A DNA stretch of 64,000 nt from Spirulina subsalsa FACHB-351 (GCF_026130165.1 NZ_JAIHOM010000003.1:1-64000); one strand, 5' to 3'. Counted from the first letter of the stretch, positions 10,553-20,221 are shown. A program made the numbers and translations. Notes: generated by a model from the sequence alone, not told the origin.

Positions 10553-10825
10553 ATAAACCGCCGATAATATTGTACCTGATCATCCGAGTATTCGCTATCG
10601 CTCAGTTGGTTTATTGGTTGCTATTCATCCCCTCCCTGCCAGCGAGGAAGGGGAATGGGGTCGGATTAATGGCAACCAACAAGGTTCGGACGGCCAACCA
10701 AAATTTCTGCGGAGCGCTCTAGGGGATCTCCACGCACAATCAAAGTGCGTGGAGATCATGTCAATCTCTGTATTGTCTATTGTCTTTCCTCGGAAAGACT
10801 CAAAAAAGGCCTTTTCTCCTGTCCT
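10553..10825. other. Intergenic remainder between TnpB relic and grxC
   Basis: No gene. It contains GC-rich CCCCTCCCTGCCAGCGAGG-like sequence near 10628-10650 and a perfect 13-bp hairpin at 10725-10757 (listed separately). The 3' end of grxC faces this stretch. Confidence 0.5.
10725..10763 (+). repeat. Perfect 13-bp hairpin followed by ATGTCAA
   Basis: Arms GATCTCCACGCAC (10725-10737) and GTGCGTGGAGATC (10745-10757) pair without mismatch around AATCAAA, followed by ATGTCAA. The layout matches the right-end hairpin of the TnpB relic at 8746-8773. It also lies about 70 bp past the stop of grxC, so it could terminate grxC transcription, although no U-tract follows on that strand. Confidence 0.6.
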
Positions 10826-11086
10826 TCATGCACTCAACAGGGAATCTAATTTCCCAGAGCGTTCTAATGAATAAATATCATCACATCCGCCAATATGTTG
10901 ATCATTGATGAAGATTTGCGGCACAGAACGCTTTCCATTTGCCCGTTGCGCCATTTTATCCCGTGCTTCGTTGTCTCCATCAATACAATACTCAGTATAT
11001 TCAACCTGCTTGCGATTGAGGAGTGCTTTAGCACGCAGACAGAAAGGACAAGCACTCCAAGTGTAAATTTCAACCTTTGATGTCAT
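10826..11086 (-). CDS. grxC: Glutaredoxin 3-type (dithiol) glutaredoxin
   Basis: An 86-residue single-domain glutaredoxin. The dithiol active site CPFC is at residues 13-16 in WSACPFCLRAK. The glutathione-binding cis-Pro motif is RSVPQIFIND (about 53-62) and the GGCDD motif follows (about 66-70). It reduces protein disulfides and glutathione mixed disulfides in the cytoplasm. The size is exactly that of GrxC-class proteins. No other gene lies on the strand nearby; TnpB-derived material flanks it on both sides. Confidence 0.95.
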   Translation of the reverse strand: MTSKVEIYTWSACPFCLRAKALLNRKQVEYTEYCIDGDNEARDKMAQRANGKRSVPQIFINDQHIGGCDDIYSLERSGKLDSLLSA

Positions 11087-11432
11087 AAAACGCCAAGTTA
11101 TATTAAGTAATGTTTCAATTATAGCGAAAGCCTTACCCTTGCAACCCTCTAATCCATTGAGAATTAATGATTCATTCTGCCAGCCGCCCTTTGAGAATTC
11201 AATGTAATAATTGATTATTCATGCTTCCCGGAAAACTAAAGTTTTCCTGATTTTGCAGGAAGGGGGTCGGGATTTGCCCTAGAATGACTGAGCTGTATCT
11301 TTTTGGAAGAACGGAAATCTACGCCTAACCAAACTGTTGAACAAAATAGCGACGCCCGAACCCCACCTCGCGCCCTCGCAGGTGGGGGTCAAAGAGCCGC
11401 CGACCTGACAAGCCTTGGGGTATCATACCGTT
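11087..11432. other. grxC promoter region and left end of a TnpB element
   Basis: A 346-bp spacer. The side next to grxC is AT-rich (11095-11230) and should contain its promoter. The right half is the presumed left end of the TnpB element that follows: a stem CCCCACCT/AGGTGGGG (11361-11368 with 11380-11387) with an inner GCG/CGC pair. The short frame at 11303-11485 has no recognisable protein signature and is ignored. Confidence 0.5.
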
Positions 11433-12050
11433 ATGGCAAACCAGAAACCCACATCAATCGTCCGTACAGACCAATGGACTCTTAACCCGACAGCTAGCCA
11501 GCAAGTGCTGTCGAGCCAAACGGTTGAGGTCTACCGTCGTGTCTGTCGGCATTTGATGGGAATCCTCTTAACCCATTGGCCATCTCTAGGAGCATTATCC
11601 AGTCAAAAACGGGTTCTAGCCGTCGAGAAACTCATTCACCAAACCGCCAAGAACCCCAACCCTAAATACCGGCAATGTGACCAAACCTTTTACAAGTTCC
11701 CCAGCTACTACCGACGGGCTGCCATTGTCTTTGCCGCTGGCCAAGTCAGTAGCTACATGACCCGATATCGGGAATGGCAATCGGGAACTCGTCAACGTCG
11801 GGATGCTAAACCGACCGTCCTCAATCCTAACAGTGGCTGTTACCTGACCCTGTATAAAGGTCAATGCTATAAACTCCAGGGCTATGACCCCATCGAAATC
11901 AAGGTCTTTAACGGAACGGATTGGGTCTGGACAACCATTGGGATAAGCAGCTTACGAGAACGGCATACCGTAGATAGTAACAAGCTACTGTCGCCGGGAC
12001 TTATCTTCAATGAGCAGAAAAGAACCTGTCACCTCAGTTTTGCCCCCCTG
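11433..12050 (+). pseudogene. Truncated large TnpB-type transposase, N-terminal part
   Basis: An open frame starting MANQKPTSIVRTDQWTLNPT, with ...VEVYRRVCRHLMGILLTHWP..., ...SSYMTRYREWQSG... and ...GTDWVWTTIGIS.... From memory this is the N-terminal half of a long cyanobacterial IS200/IS605 OrfB-like protein. The RuvC nuclease motifs and zinc finger are absent: recognisable transposase sequence stops around 12040-12050, and the frame then runs on out of phase across the start of glgX (to 12209). A left-end hairpin precedes it. The 3' two-thirds were lost at a junction just upstream of glgX, so the relic now forms the glgX upstream region. Extra N-terminal codons from 11415 are possible. Confidence 0.65.
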
Positions 12051-12087
12051 AATGATCTCTTTCTCCTACCCACACGCTATACACTTG

Positions 12088-14151
12088 ATGATGAAATCGG
12101 ATATTTTACCCGGTCGGAGTTTCCCCCTAGGTGCGACAGTCTACCCAGATGGAGTGAACTTCTGTATTTTTTCGGCAAACTGCACAGCGATAGAACTGTT
12201 GCTGTTTAACTCCCCCGAGGATGCAGTTCCTGCTCGCATTATTCCCTTAGACCCCAAGATTAACTGTAAAATCTTTTACTGGCATATTTTTATCCGAGGG
12301 TTAAAGGCGGGACAGATTTATGGCTATCGCGTCTATGGTCCCTATGCACCGGAAAAAGGCTTATTGTTTGATGGGGATAAGGTACTGCTTGATCCTTATG
12401 CTAAAGCGATTGTCGGCTGGGAAACCTACGACCGGGAAGCGGCTATTTATCCGGGAGATAATTGTGGTCAAGCCTTAAAAAGTGTGGTTGTAGATCCAAG
12501 TCTTTACGATTGGGAAGAAGATGTTCCTCTGGGAATTCCCTATGCCAATAGTGTGATCTATGAGTTGCACGTTGGGGGGTTTACTCGACATCCCAATTCG
12601 GGGGTTTCTCCAGAAAAGCGGGGAACTTTTGCGGGGTTAATTGAAAAAATTCCTTACTTAAAAGAGTTGGGGATTACGGCGGTTGAAGTGTTGCCGATTC
12701 ATCAGTTTGATGAACAGGATGTTAAACCCGGTTTGGTTAATTATTGGGGTTATAGTACCTTGGGATTTTTTGCCCCTCACTGGCAATATAGCTCGCGAAA
12801 AGATCCCCTCGGTCCAGTGAATGAGTTTCGGGATATGGTGAAGGCACTGCATAAAGCGGGGATTGAGGTAATTTTAGATGTGGTGTTTAATCACACAGCT
12901 GAGGGAAATGAAGAGGGACCGACGCTTTCTTTCCGAGGTTTGGATAACCCAACTTATTATTTATTGGAGGATGACCCAAGGTATTACAGTAACTATACGG
13001 GATGTGGCAATACGGTTAATACTAATCATGCTATTGTTTGCCGTTTGATTCTCGATAGTTTGCGCTACTGGGTGGATGAAATGCACGTTGATGGATTCCG
13101 CTTTGATTTGGCTTCTATTATGTCAAGAAATCCTCAAGGTTTGCCTGTAGAACAAGCTCCGGTGTTGTGGGATATTGAAACAGATCCCATGTTGGTAGAA
13201 TCTAAGGTGATTGCTGAGGCTTGGGATGCGGCGGGTTTATATCAAGTGGGTGAATTTATCCGCAGTAGTGAACGTTTTGCGGAATGGAATGGGCCGTTTC
13301 GGGATGATGTGCGGCGTTTTGTGAAAAGTGATTCAGGTGCGGTGGGGTGTATTGCGGCTCGGATTTTAGGCAGTCCTGATATTTATTATCGTCCTGATTT
13401 TAAGACCTATCGCAGTATTAATTTTGTGACTTGTCATGATGGGTTTACGATTAATGATGTGGTGGCTTATAACGAGAAGCATAATGAGGCTAATGGGGAA
13501 AATAGTGAGGATGGATGTAATTATAATTTCAGTTGGAATTGTGGGGAGGAAGGGGAAACAGATGATCCGAAAATTTTAGAGTTACGCACTCGTCAGATTA
13601 AGAATCTGTTCACGATTTTATTTTTCTCTCAGGGAACTCCTATGTTGTTGATGGGGGATGAGGTTCGGCGCACTCAAAAGGGAAATAATAACGCTTACTG
13701 CCAAGATAATGAACTCAGTTGGTTTGATTGGAGTTTGGTGGAAAAGAATGCCGATATGCTGAATTTTGTCAAGGGTATTATTGATTTAACTCAACGCTTG
13801 AAGGTCTTCCAATTGGAGGATTTATTAGTGGTGGCTCAGGATAGTTCTAAGCCTCATTTGTATTGGCATGGGGTGAAGGTGAATCAACCGGAATGGTTCT
13901 ATGATGCCCATAGTTTAGCTTTTACCTTGACTCATCCGGAGGCGAAGGAGAATCTATTTTTGATTTTCAATGCCTATTGGGAGCCGCTGAGGTTTGAGTT
14001 ACCTGGGTTAGCGAAGGGTCAAAGGTGGCATCGGATTATTGACACGGCGCTCCCGTCTCCACTGGATTATTGCGATCGCGCTCTAGCCACTCCAGTCCTA
14101 GAAGATCACTATGAGGCCACCCCCCGTTCCGTTGTAGTTTTAATGGCGTGA
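12088..14151 (+). CDS. glgX: Glycogen debranching enzyme / isoamylase-type GH13
   Basis: A 687-residue GlgX-type enzyme hydrolysing alpha-1,6 branches of glycogen. I use the tandem ATGATG at 12088; the longer frame from 12052 lacks family similarity before KSDILPGRSFPLGATVYPDGVNF. An N-terminal CBM48 domain (about 5-110) is followed by the GH13 barrel with regions DVVFNHTAE, VDGFRFDLAS (nucleophile Asp), VIAEAWD (acid Glu) and FVTCHDGFTIND (third acidic residue). The MGDE and NNAYCQDNELSWFDW motifs are present. The start sits about 40 bp after a truncated transposase. A strong hairpin plus T-tract follows the stop. Confidence 0.93.
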   Translation: MMKSDILPGRSFPLGATVYPDGVNFCIFSANCTAIELLLFNSPEDAVPARIIPLDPKINCKIFYWHIFIRGLKAGQIYGYRVYGPYAPEKGLLFDGDKVLLDPYAKAIVGWETYDREAAIYPGDNCGQALKSVVVDPSLYDWEEDVPLGIPYANSVIYELHVGGFTRHPNSGVSPEKRGTFAGLIEKIPYLKELGITAVEVLPIHQFDEQDVKPGLVNYWGYSTLGFFAPHWQYSSRKDPLGPVNEFRDMVKALHKAGIEVILDVVFNHTAEGNEEGPTLSFRGLDNPTYYLLEDDPRYYSNYTGCGNTVNTNHAIVCRLILDSLRYWVDEMHVDGFRFDLASIMSRNPQGLPVEQAPVLWDIETDPMLVESKVIAEAWDAAGLYQVGEFIRSSERFAEWNGPFRDDVRRFVKSDSGAVGCIAARILGSPDIYYRPDFKTYRSINFVTCHDGFTINDVVAYNEKHNEANGENSEDGCNYNFSWNCGEEGETDDPKILELRTRQIKNLFTILFFSQGTPMLLMGDEVRRTQKGNNNAYCQDNELSWFDWSLVEKNADMLNFVKGIIDLTQRLKVFQLEDLLVVAQDSSKPHLYWHGVKVNQPEWFYDAHSLAFTLTHPEAKENLFLIFNAYWEPLRFELPGLAKGQRWHRIIDTALPSPLDYCDRALATPVLEDHYEATPRSVVVLMA

Positions 14152-14781
14152 ACTACCCACACCATGCCCGATCGGGTTGGTGTGGTTTTTGGCTAAAACC
14201 GGAAAGCGTTTCAACCCCCAAATGAGCAACCGTTGCACCCCCCAGAGCATAATCGCCAAGGAGAGGAGGGTAATCACTGAAAACGGATGTCCGGTGGCAA
14301 GGTGGATGACACTGTAGACCATGACAACGAGGACCGCCCCCCCCCAAGCAATGGCTTCTAGTCTATGGGTGGAGGGCAGTGGTGATGGTTGCTGGTGTTG
14401 TAGGACTTGCTGAATTAACCAGTGGTGCGCACGGTTGAGAGACAGAGCAAGGGTAGGATCTAGTAGGCAGCGATCGCACACTTGATGAATAATATCCCCA
14501 TCCTCCCCCAAATAGCTTCTGAGCAGGGCTTCCGAGCTTCCCTCACCCCCGTAATAGGTGACAAAAGTCAATCCCCCCCCACAGCCTCGACCCGACCGTA
14601 AATAGGCCCGTAAGTCCTGCTGACAGTCGGGGGGAAAGTGCAGGGGATATCCCCCTTGTTGAACCTGTTCAAGCTGACTGAGGGAACGGGGGGTGAGATG
14701 AAACTCAACGTGGTGGTAGAGGACAGGAGAAGTTTCTTCTTCCTCCTTAACCACCTGAATCAGATGGGGAAGATGGAGCAT
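14140..14781 (-). CDS. Hypothetical membrane protein
   Basis: A 213-residue protein I do not recognise. The N-terminal two-thirds is soluble (EVEEEETSP-like acidic start, LYHHVEFHLTPRSLSQLEQVQ, a Gly/Cys patch SGRGCGGGLTFVTYYGGEGS, then CDRCLLDPTLALSLNRAHHWL). Two membrane helices follow (about 147-165 and 170-190). Its start overlaps the cysC stop by one base, so the two are probably cotranscribed. Its last four codons overlap the end of the convergent glgX, and its C-terminal codons coincide with the glgX terminator hairpin. Confidence 0.65.
   Translation of the reverse strand: MLHLPHLIQVVKEEEETSPVLYHHVEFHLTPRSLSQLEQVQQGGYPLHFPPDCQQDLRAYLRSGRGCGGGLTFVTYYGGEGSSEALLRSYLGEDGDIIHQVCDRCLLDPTLALSLNRAHHWLIQQVLQHQQPSPLPSTHRLEAIAWGGAVLVVMVYSVIHLATGHPFSVITLLSLAIMLWGVQRLLIWGLKRFPVLAKNHTNPIGHGVGSSRH
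14157..14190 (+). terminator. Rho-independent terminator of glgX
   Basis: Arms CCACACC (14157-14163) and GGTGTGG (14179-14185) enclose the palindrome CCCGATCGGG and are followed by TTTTT. It begins 6 bp after the glgX stop. The preceding GTGAACTACCCA resembles IS-end sequence at 9174 and 10258, so the hairpin may be of transposon origin. Confidence 0.75.
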
Positions 14782-15314
14782 TACACCGTAAGATAGCCAG
14801 AGGTTTCTAAATATTTCAAGACTTTAGCCTTACTGTCCTCCAAAGTTTCCCGATCCGTGCGACATTCAATTTCCGGGGTAAGGGGGGGTTCATAGGGGTC
14901 ATCAATTCCGGTAAATTGTTTAATTTCCCCAGCCCGCGCTTTTTTGTAGAGTCCTTTCACGTCTCGCGCTTCACAGACTTCTAGGGGAGCGTTTACATAA
15001 ACTTCAACAAAATCCCCAATGCGGCCCCGCACTTCCTCCCGAATCTCGCGGTAGGGAGAAATGGCAGAGACAATGACAATCACCCCATTGCGGGTGAGGA
15101 GATGGGAGACAAAACCAATCCGACGAATATTTTCGTCCCGGTCTTCTTTGCTAAAACCCAAGCCTTTGGTTAAATTTTGGCGTACAATATCGCCGTCAAG
15201 GACTTCTAGTTTACATTGGCGCGATCGCAATTCCGCGGCCACAGCAGAACTAATAGTAGTTTTGCCTGCACCACTCAGACCTGTAAACCATAAAGTAACA
15301 CCACGTTGATTCAT
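14781..15314 (-). CDS. cysC: Adenylylsulfate kinase
   Basis: A 177-residue APS kinase that phosphorylates adenosine 5'-phosphosulfate to PAPS in sulfate activation. Walker A is GLSGAGKTT (about 12-20). The APS-binding motifs LDGDIVRQNLTKGLGFSKEDRDENIRRIG (about 39-67), ISPYREIRE and EVYVNAPLEVCEARDVKGLYKKARAGEIKQFTGIDDPYEPP are complete. The frame is full-length. A one-base overlap links it to the downstream hypothetical gene. PAPS is the donor for sulfotransferases such as the one at 62.9 kb. Confidence 0.97.
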   Translation of the reverse strand: MNQRGVTLWFTGLSGAGKTTISSAVAAELRSRQCKLEVLDGDIVRQNLTKGLGFSKEDRDENIRRIGFVSHLLTRNGVIVIVSAISPYREIREEVRGRIGDFVEVYVNAPLEVCEARDVKGLYKKARAGEIKQFTGIDDPYEPPLTPEIECRTDRETLEDSKAKVLKYLETSGYLTV

Positions 15315-15459
15315 TGTCTAAATTTCTGAAAAATAAAATAGGTTTGGGTTGCGGATTCGATTTTATCAAAACATGGCGCGGGAAACCTCTGCTGATGAAA
15401 ACCGACTTGAGCCAGTCACCTCGTAGAGCCAAGAATCCCCGCACCTTGATTAACGCGAA

Positions 15460-16513
<1,054 letters not shown>

Positions 16514-17287
16514 ATGAACACCACTTATTCCCGCTTAACTTCAACCGACCTCATCTCTCAAACCTCCCACAAACACCCCATTCCCTCCCCCAGTGAACCC
16601 AGACAATACCGAGCCATTGGTTTAGTCAGAGGAATTTATCAACCCGTAGATGATTTACTCACCCGAGGCGTTTTGTTAACCGAAGAAGGAACAGAAATTG
16701 ATGCGGTTCTCCTCGGCAGAATGATTAGCCTAGTTAAAAAACACATTGATTTACACCAAAGTCATCTCTGGGTTGTTTATCCCCGCACTCGTGAGAAAGA
16801 GCAAACCTTGCACGTTCAACTCTCAGGACTATGGAATCCCCAACTCCTTCACCCCGAACTCTTAGAATCAGAAGAATGGAGCCAAGAAACCCCTTCTGCT
16901 GGAGTTCCTGGGATCATGATGCAAGACGGTTATTTTTCCGTGCGAGGAGAAGTCGTATTTTACTCCCACGACGACGAAAAAATTATAGTCCGCATTCAAC
17001 AAATCCCCCGCAAACCGACCGAAAAGCGCAAATTTTTTAAAATTCATCTCCAAGGACTGTTACTAGCTGAACGAGCCGTCGGTCATTTTTGGGACTTGCA
17101 CATCCTGCGACGGGGGAATAATTTATTATTACAGGAAGCCCACGATCTAGGTTTTATCCCCAAAAAACGCATTCCCAGAGGTCGCCACTCTAAGGGACAA
17201 GCCACCAGCCGCAGCCGTTTTAATCACCTCAGCACCAAGGAAAGCACCGCCATCAAACCCTTGAAAAAGCAACGTAAACAGAGTTAG
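16514..17287 (+). CDS. Conserved cyanobacterial hypothetical protein
   Basis: A 257-residue soluble protein starting MNTTYSRLTS; the in-frame Met at 16475 would add 13 residues but has no better context. The core (about 33-190) looks like a compact beta-rich domain (YRAIGLVRGIYQPVDDLLTRGVLLTEEGTEIDAVLLGR, then WVVYPRTREKEQTLHVQLSGLW and FSVRGEVVFYSHDDEKIIVRIQQIPRK). The tail of about 45 residues is strongly basic (PKKRIPRGRHSKGQATSRSR... KPLKKQRKQS), suggesting nucleic-acid or ribosome contact. I recognise it as a cyanobacterial orphan family but cannot assign a function. Confidence 0.75.
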   Translation: MNTTYSRLTSTDLISQTSHKHPIPSPSEPRQYRAIGLVRGIYQPVDDLLTRGVLLTEEGTEIDAVLLGRMISLVKKHIDLHQSHLWVVYPRTREKEQTLHVQLSGLWNPQLLHPELLESEEWSQETPSAGVPGIMMQDGYFSVRGEVVFYSHDDEKIIVRIQQIPRKPTEKRKFFKIHLQGLLLAERAVGHFWDLHILRRGNNLLLQEAHDLGFIPKKRIPRGRHSKGQATSRSRFNHLSTKESTAIKPLKKQRKQS

Positions 17288-17702
17288 GCTCAGTGTGGTC
17301 TCGTCAGTCGATGGTCGGGTATTGCTGGAGTGGGCTGTGGGCTTTGAACTCAAGTACAATCATTGTCTTATTTGACCCAGGGAGATAAAAAGCCATCCTA
17401 GAAGGACGGGGCTTTAGACCCAGTTTTTTGGTACAGAGAACTACCCAAGAGATACTAGAATGTAGATATTCCAGCATCAAGCCTAACGGATCCACCCGCA
17501 CCAAAAAGGTTGTCTCCCCCCTGTAAACGGTTCCTGCCCAAGTTTTGCAGCCCAAGTCTTGTCCCTTGTCTGCTCAAAAAGACCAACCTCTGGGTAAGCT
17601 TGGCGGCTAAGATGTCAATGGTAAAGACTGGTTACGAGTAAGCTTAAAGCAGCAGTTGCTTCATCAACACCCCTTTATTGAGTACGATATCCTCTTCTAC
17701 CT
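17288..17702. other. Intergenic region with TnpB N-terminal relic
   Basis: 415 bp between two plus-strand genes. It contains a minus-strand TnpB start fragment and its left-end sequence (listed separately, 17304-17440). The remainder (17440-17700) includes the presumed promoter of the ACT-domain gene and no recognisable gene. Confidence 0.5.
17304..17440 (-). pseudogene. TnpB start fragment with left-end sequence
   Basis: Read on the minus strand from 17363: MIVLEFKAHSPLQQYPTID then stop. MIVLEFK..QY.AID is the usual beginning of one class of cyanobacterial TnpB (IS1341-like). Nothing of the remaining 350 or so residues is present. Upstream on that strand (17364-17440) lies an imperfect hairpin around CCATCCT/AGGACGG, as in the left ends of such elements. 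The copy was therefore cut off about 18 codons into the gene. Confidence 0.55.
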
Positions 17703-18422
17703 ATGGCTGCGGGTTTAAAACCATCAACGTTGGGACTCTTAAAACGCTTTAATCAGGCGTTTCCTCAATTCTATGAGCAATTTGTCAGCAGTGAGATCCA
17801 ACTGCAAAATCTTCGATTAGCCTATCGGCTGTACAAAACTAAATTAGCAGTCATTGAGATCCAACCCGAAAGCAACAAAAGCGCCTTACATTTCGCCTAT
17901 CGCAATCAGTCCTTTTTACTGAGTGACATTTTTGGCGTATTAGCCGCCTACGGTTTGACTATCCACAGTTTGAGCCTCTATGGTCAAATCAAGCCCCCTA
18001 TGTTGGTTTTCATCAAACTGGTTGTCTCAAGGGGCAATAAAGCCTTAACGGAGAAAACCTCAGAAAATGTCTGTCGCGCCATCCGGGAAGCCTTAGCAGG
18101 ACGCTTCGAGGTCGAGGAAATGCTAGCGGTCGAATTCAATCTAGATGCAGGACTCGAACAAGTCGAAACAGAATTTTATGTAGATCCCGTGTTCCATTTA
18201 CCTGCCCTGTTAATCGAGGCCGATAACCAGCCCGGTTTATTCTATAAGGTCATGTACGCCATTTGGCAAGAAGATTTGCTGGTGGTCAATGCCAATCTAT
18301 TAGTCTGGCGCGGACGGACTCGGTTAATTCTGTACTTACTCGGCCCCAATGAAAGTTTAATTCCTGAATATCTCGGTCAAAAAATCGCCGAAAGTGTCCG
18401 GCAAAGACTCCTCGGGGAGTGA
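17703..18422 (+). CDS. ACT-domain protein
   Basis: A 239-residue soluble protein with two segments typical of ACT (small-molecule sensing) domains. The first (about 75-112) is SFLLSDIFGVLAAYGLTIHSLSLYG with the following FIKLVVSRG strand. The second (about 171-222) is PALLIEADNQPGLFYKVMYAIWQEDLLVVNANLLVWRGRTRLILYL. The layout resembles the ACT pair of GlnD-like or formyltetrahydrofolate-related sensors, but no catalytic domain is attached. It probably binds an amino acid or nucleotide ligand and regulates a partner; the ligand is unknown. Confidence 0.7.
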   Translation: MAAGLKPSTLGLLKRFNQAFPQFYEQFVSSEIQLQNLRLAYRLYKTKLAVIEIQPESNKSALHFAYRNQSFLLSDIFGVLAAYGLTIHSLSLYGQIKPPMLVFIKLVVSRGNKALTEKTSENVCRAIREALAGRFEVEEMLAVEFNLDAGLEQVETEFYVDPVFHLPALLIEADNQPGLFYKVMYAIWQEDLLVVNANLLVWRGRTRLILYLLGPNESLIPEYLGQKIAESVRQRLLGE

Positions 18423-18518
18423 CCTACTCCAATGATAGTGGGGGATCAATTTGCACATTTCGGGTAAATTGATAATAGGGATCTCAAGTTGGAATTCATG
18501 GTTTAGCGCGATGGGATT

Positions 18519-19418
18519 ATGGCAACCGTAAATATACTAGGAGTGCCTCATACCTATGAGTTAACTCCCCCCGTTTCCCAGATGGATCGTCCAGTGCTAG
18601 TCTTTATTCACGGCTGGCTGTTAAGTCGTCACTATTGGCGGCCTCTGGTGGAAAAGCTTTCCCCTGATTATCAATGTTTACTCTACGATTTACGAGGTTT
18701 TGGGGAATCTCAAGGGGAATCACCCAATCCTCGAAATTACAGCCTCCAAGCCTACGGGGAAGACCTCGGCACTCTCCTAGAAACTCTTAAGATAAAACGG
18801 GCTTGGCTAATGGGTCACTCCCTCGGCGGCAGTATTGCCCTCTGGGCGGCTCAAAGTTATCCCGACTTTATTGAGGGGGTGATTTGTCTAAATGCTGGGG
18901 GTGGGATTTATCTTAAAGAAGAATTTGAACGATTTCGGGCGGCGGGACAGCAAATTGTCAAACGTCGCCCGAAATGGCTTTGTTGTATTCCCTTTTTAGA
19001 TTTGGTCTTTTGTCGAGCGATGGTGGCTCAAACTCTGCCCCGGATTTGGGGAAGACAACGTTTATTAGATTTTGTCAATGCGTCCTATCAAGCGGCTTTA
19101 GGTTCTCTTTTGGAGTCTACTACTGAGTCCGAGGTGCATTTATTGCCCCAAGTGGTTGCCCGTTTATCCCAGCCTGTATATTTTTTGGCTGGAGAGGAAG
19201 ATATGGTCATGGAACTAAAGTATGTTAATCATCTTGCTAGTTTCCATCCTTTGTTTGAAATGACCGGGGCTAATGTAATGCAAATTGCTAATTGTGGTCA
19301 TTTATCAATGGTGGAACAAACGGAGGCGGTTTATGATCAGATTCGGGGGATTTTGGATAAGTATACAATCTTATCGTCGGTTTCCCTGCCTTCTAACACA
19401 GAAAAGAGGGGGTGGTAA
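18519..19418 (+). CDS. Alpha/beta-fold hydrolase
   Basis: A 299-residue alpha/beta hydrolase. The oxyanion region is FIHGWLLSRHYW (about 29-40). The nucleophile elbow is GHSLGGS (about 100-106, Ser at the centre). The acid is probably Asp in AGEEDMVME, and the catalytic His is in IANCGHLSMVEQ (about 267-278). No signal peptide, so cytoplasmic. Substrate unknown; the sequence is of the haloperoxidase/esterase-like group common in cyanobacteria. About 96 bp separates it from the ACT-domain gene, so cotranscription is possible. Confidence 0.85.
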   Translation: MATVNILGVPHTYELTPPVSQMDRPVLVFIHGWLLSRHYWRPLVEKLSPDYQCLLYDLRGFGESQGESPNPRNYSLQAYGEDLGTLLETLKIKRAWLMGHSLGGSIALWAAQSYPDFIEGVICLNAGGGIYLKEEFERFRAAGQQIVKRRPKWLCCIPFLDLVFCRAMVAQTLPRIWGRQRLLDFVNASYQAALGSLLESTTESEVHLLPQVVARLSQPVYFLAGEEDMVMELKYVNHLASFHPLFEMTGANVMQIANCGHLSMVEQTEAVYDQIRGILDKYTILSSVSLPSNTEKRGW

Positions 19419-19454
19419 AAGGTTCAGTTCTACGCAGGTTAGACTAAAATATAT

Positions 19455-19724
19455 CTAATTAAGCTCATGTAGTGAAAGTGTCAATCCTCTCATGTTGATA
19501 CATTCAAGGCTCATTGTTAACCAGCCCCTTTGGATGGCTTCGTTATTATTTCTCATGAATTTTTCCCATTTCATAAGCCTTTCGGTGTTTTCATCTTCCA
19601 CCCCGACTGTTGCCCTCCGATGGGCTTCTGATGAGGCAAGTCCAGATTGGATCACTTGAATCATCACTGAATTAAGGGTTAACCAGCTAAGGATGTTCTC
19701 TACCTTCTTTGTGCTGAGTGCCAA
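19455..19724 (-). CDS. Small hypothetical protein (uncertain)
   Basis: An 89-residue frame starting from TTG in the 370-bp gap between the hydrolase and the DUF6679 gene. It has a protein-like amphipathic pattern (STKKVENILSWLTLNSVMIQVIQSGL, then EDENTERLMKWEKFMRNNNEAIQRG) with no low-complexity sequence. I recognise no family. It uses several AGG arginine codons, rarer in the neighbours, and the frame stays open about 12 codons upstream of the TTG. It may be a real small gene, a fragment of a larger lost gene, or chance. Confidence 0.3.
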   Translation of the reverse strand: MALSTKKVENILSWLTLNSVMIQVIQSGLASSEAHRRATVGVEDENTERLMKWEKFMRNNNEAIQRGWLTMSLECINMRGLTLSLHELN

Positions 19725-19788
19725 TTCAACGGTTTTCTGGGTTCTGCACGTTTCAACTATTCATGATCTGCCTAGGAGAAAGTAAACA

Positions 19789-20100
19789 ATGTTACACCGC
19801 AAGATCTATCAGCTTTATGAAGAGGGTCGTGAGGTATGTATTTTCTTGCGGGATCAACAACGCTGGATAGAAGCGGCTCATATTGTTGATGTGGAAGGGG
19901 ATTTAATTACCATGCGTTATGAAATTGAGGATGATGATGAAATTAGTTCTTGGGAGGAGTTGGTTCGTTTAGAGAGTATCGGGGCAATTCAGCGTAAGTT
20001 AGCGTCTGTGCCTCGGGGGGATACGGAGTTGCTGGTGGCGGAGGATTGTCCCGAGGCGGAACAGATTCGCCCTCAGTCTCCAGAGGGAGAGTCGAGTTAG
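19789..20100 (+). CDS. DUF6679 family protein
   Basis: A 103-residue acidic soluble protein beginning MLHRKIYQLYEEGREVCIFLRDQQRWIEAAHIVDVEGDLITMRYEIEDDDEISSWEELVRLESIGAIQRKLA. It is a highly conserved small family in cyanobacteria that I recall as DUF6679. The fold looks like a small beta barrel followed by a disordered acidic tail (EDCPEAEQIRPQSPEGESS). Function is unknown. A hairpin resembling an IS end follows at 20142-20171. Confidence 0.75.
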   Translation: MLHRKIYQLYEEGREVCIFLRDQQRWIEAAHIVDVEGDLITMRYEIEDDDEISSWEELVRLESIGAIQRKLASVPRGDTELLVAEDCPEAEQIRPQSPEGESS

Positions 20101-20141
20101 AGCTTGGAAATTGACACGAAAAAAACTCGGGAGCTTGGTAG

Positions 20142-20171
20142 CCCCGTCTCTTTAGAGCGGGGAGTATTCAA
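20142..20171 (+). repeat. Hairpin followed by AGTATTCAA, IS-end-like
   Basis: CCCCG-T-CTC pairs with GAG-CGGGG around TTTA, then AGTATTCAA. The layout matches the TnpB right end at 8746-8773, but no transposase sequence is adjacent. It may serve as the terminator of the DUF6679 gene. Confidence 0.5.
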
Positions 20172-20221
20172 TTCTGACCTTTTGCCTCCCCCTAGGAGCA
20201 GACTTTTTCAGCAAGCGGGAT

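Noticed and set aside
11433-12050. Cas12k or another type V CRISPR effector
   Set aside because: The sequence lacks the expected domains, no CRISPR array is adjacent, and it resembles a long TnpB-type transposase N-terminus.
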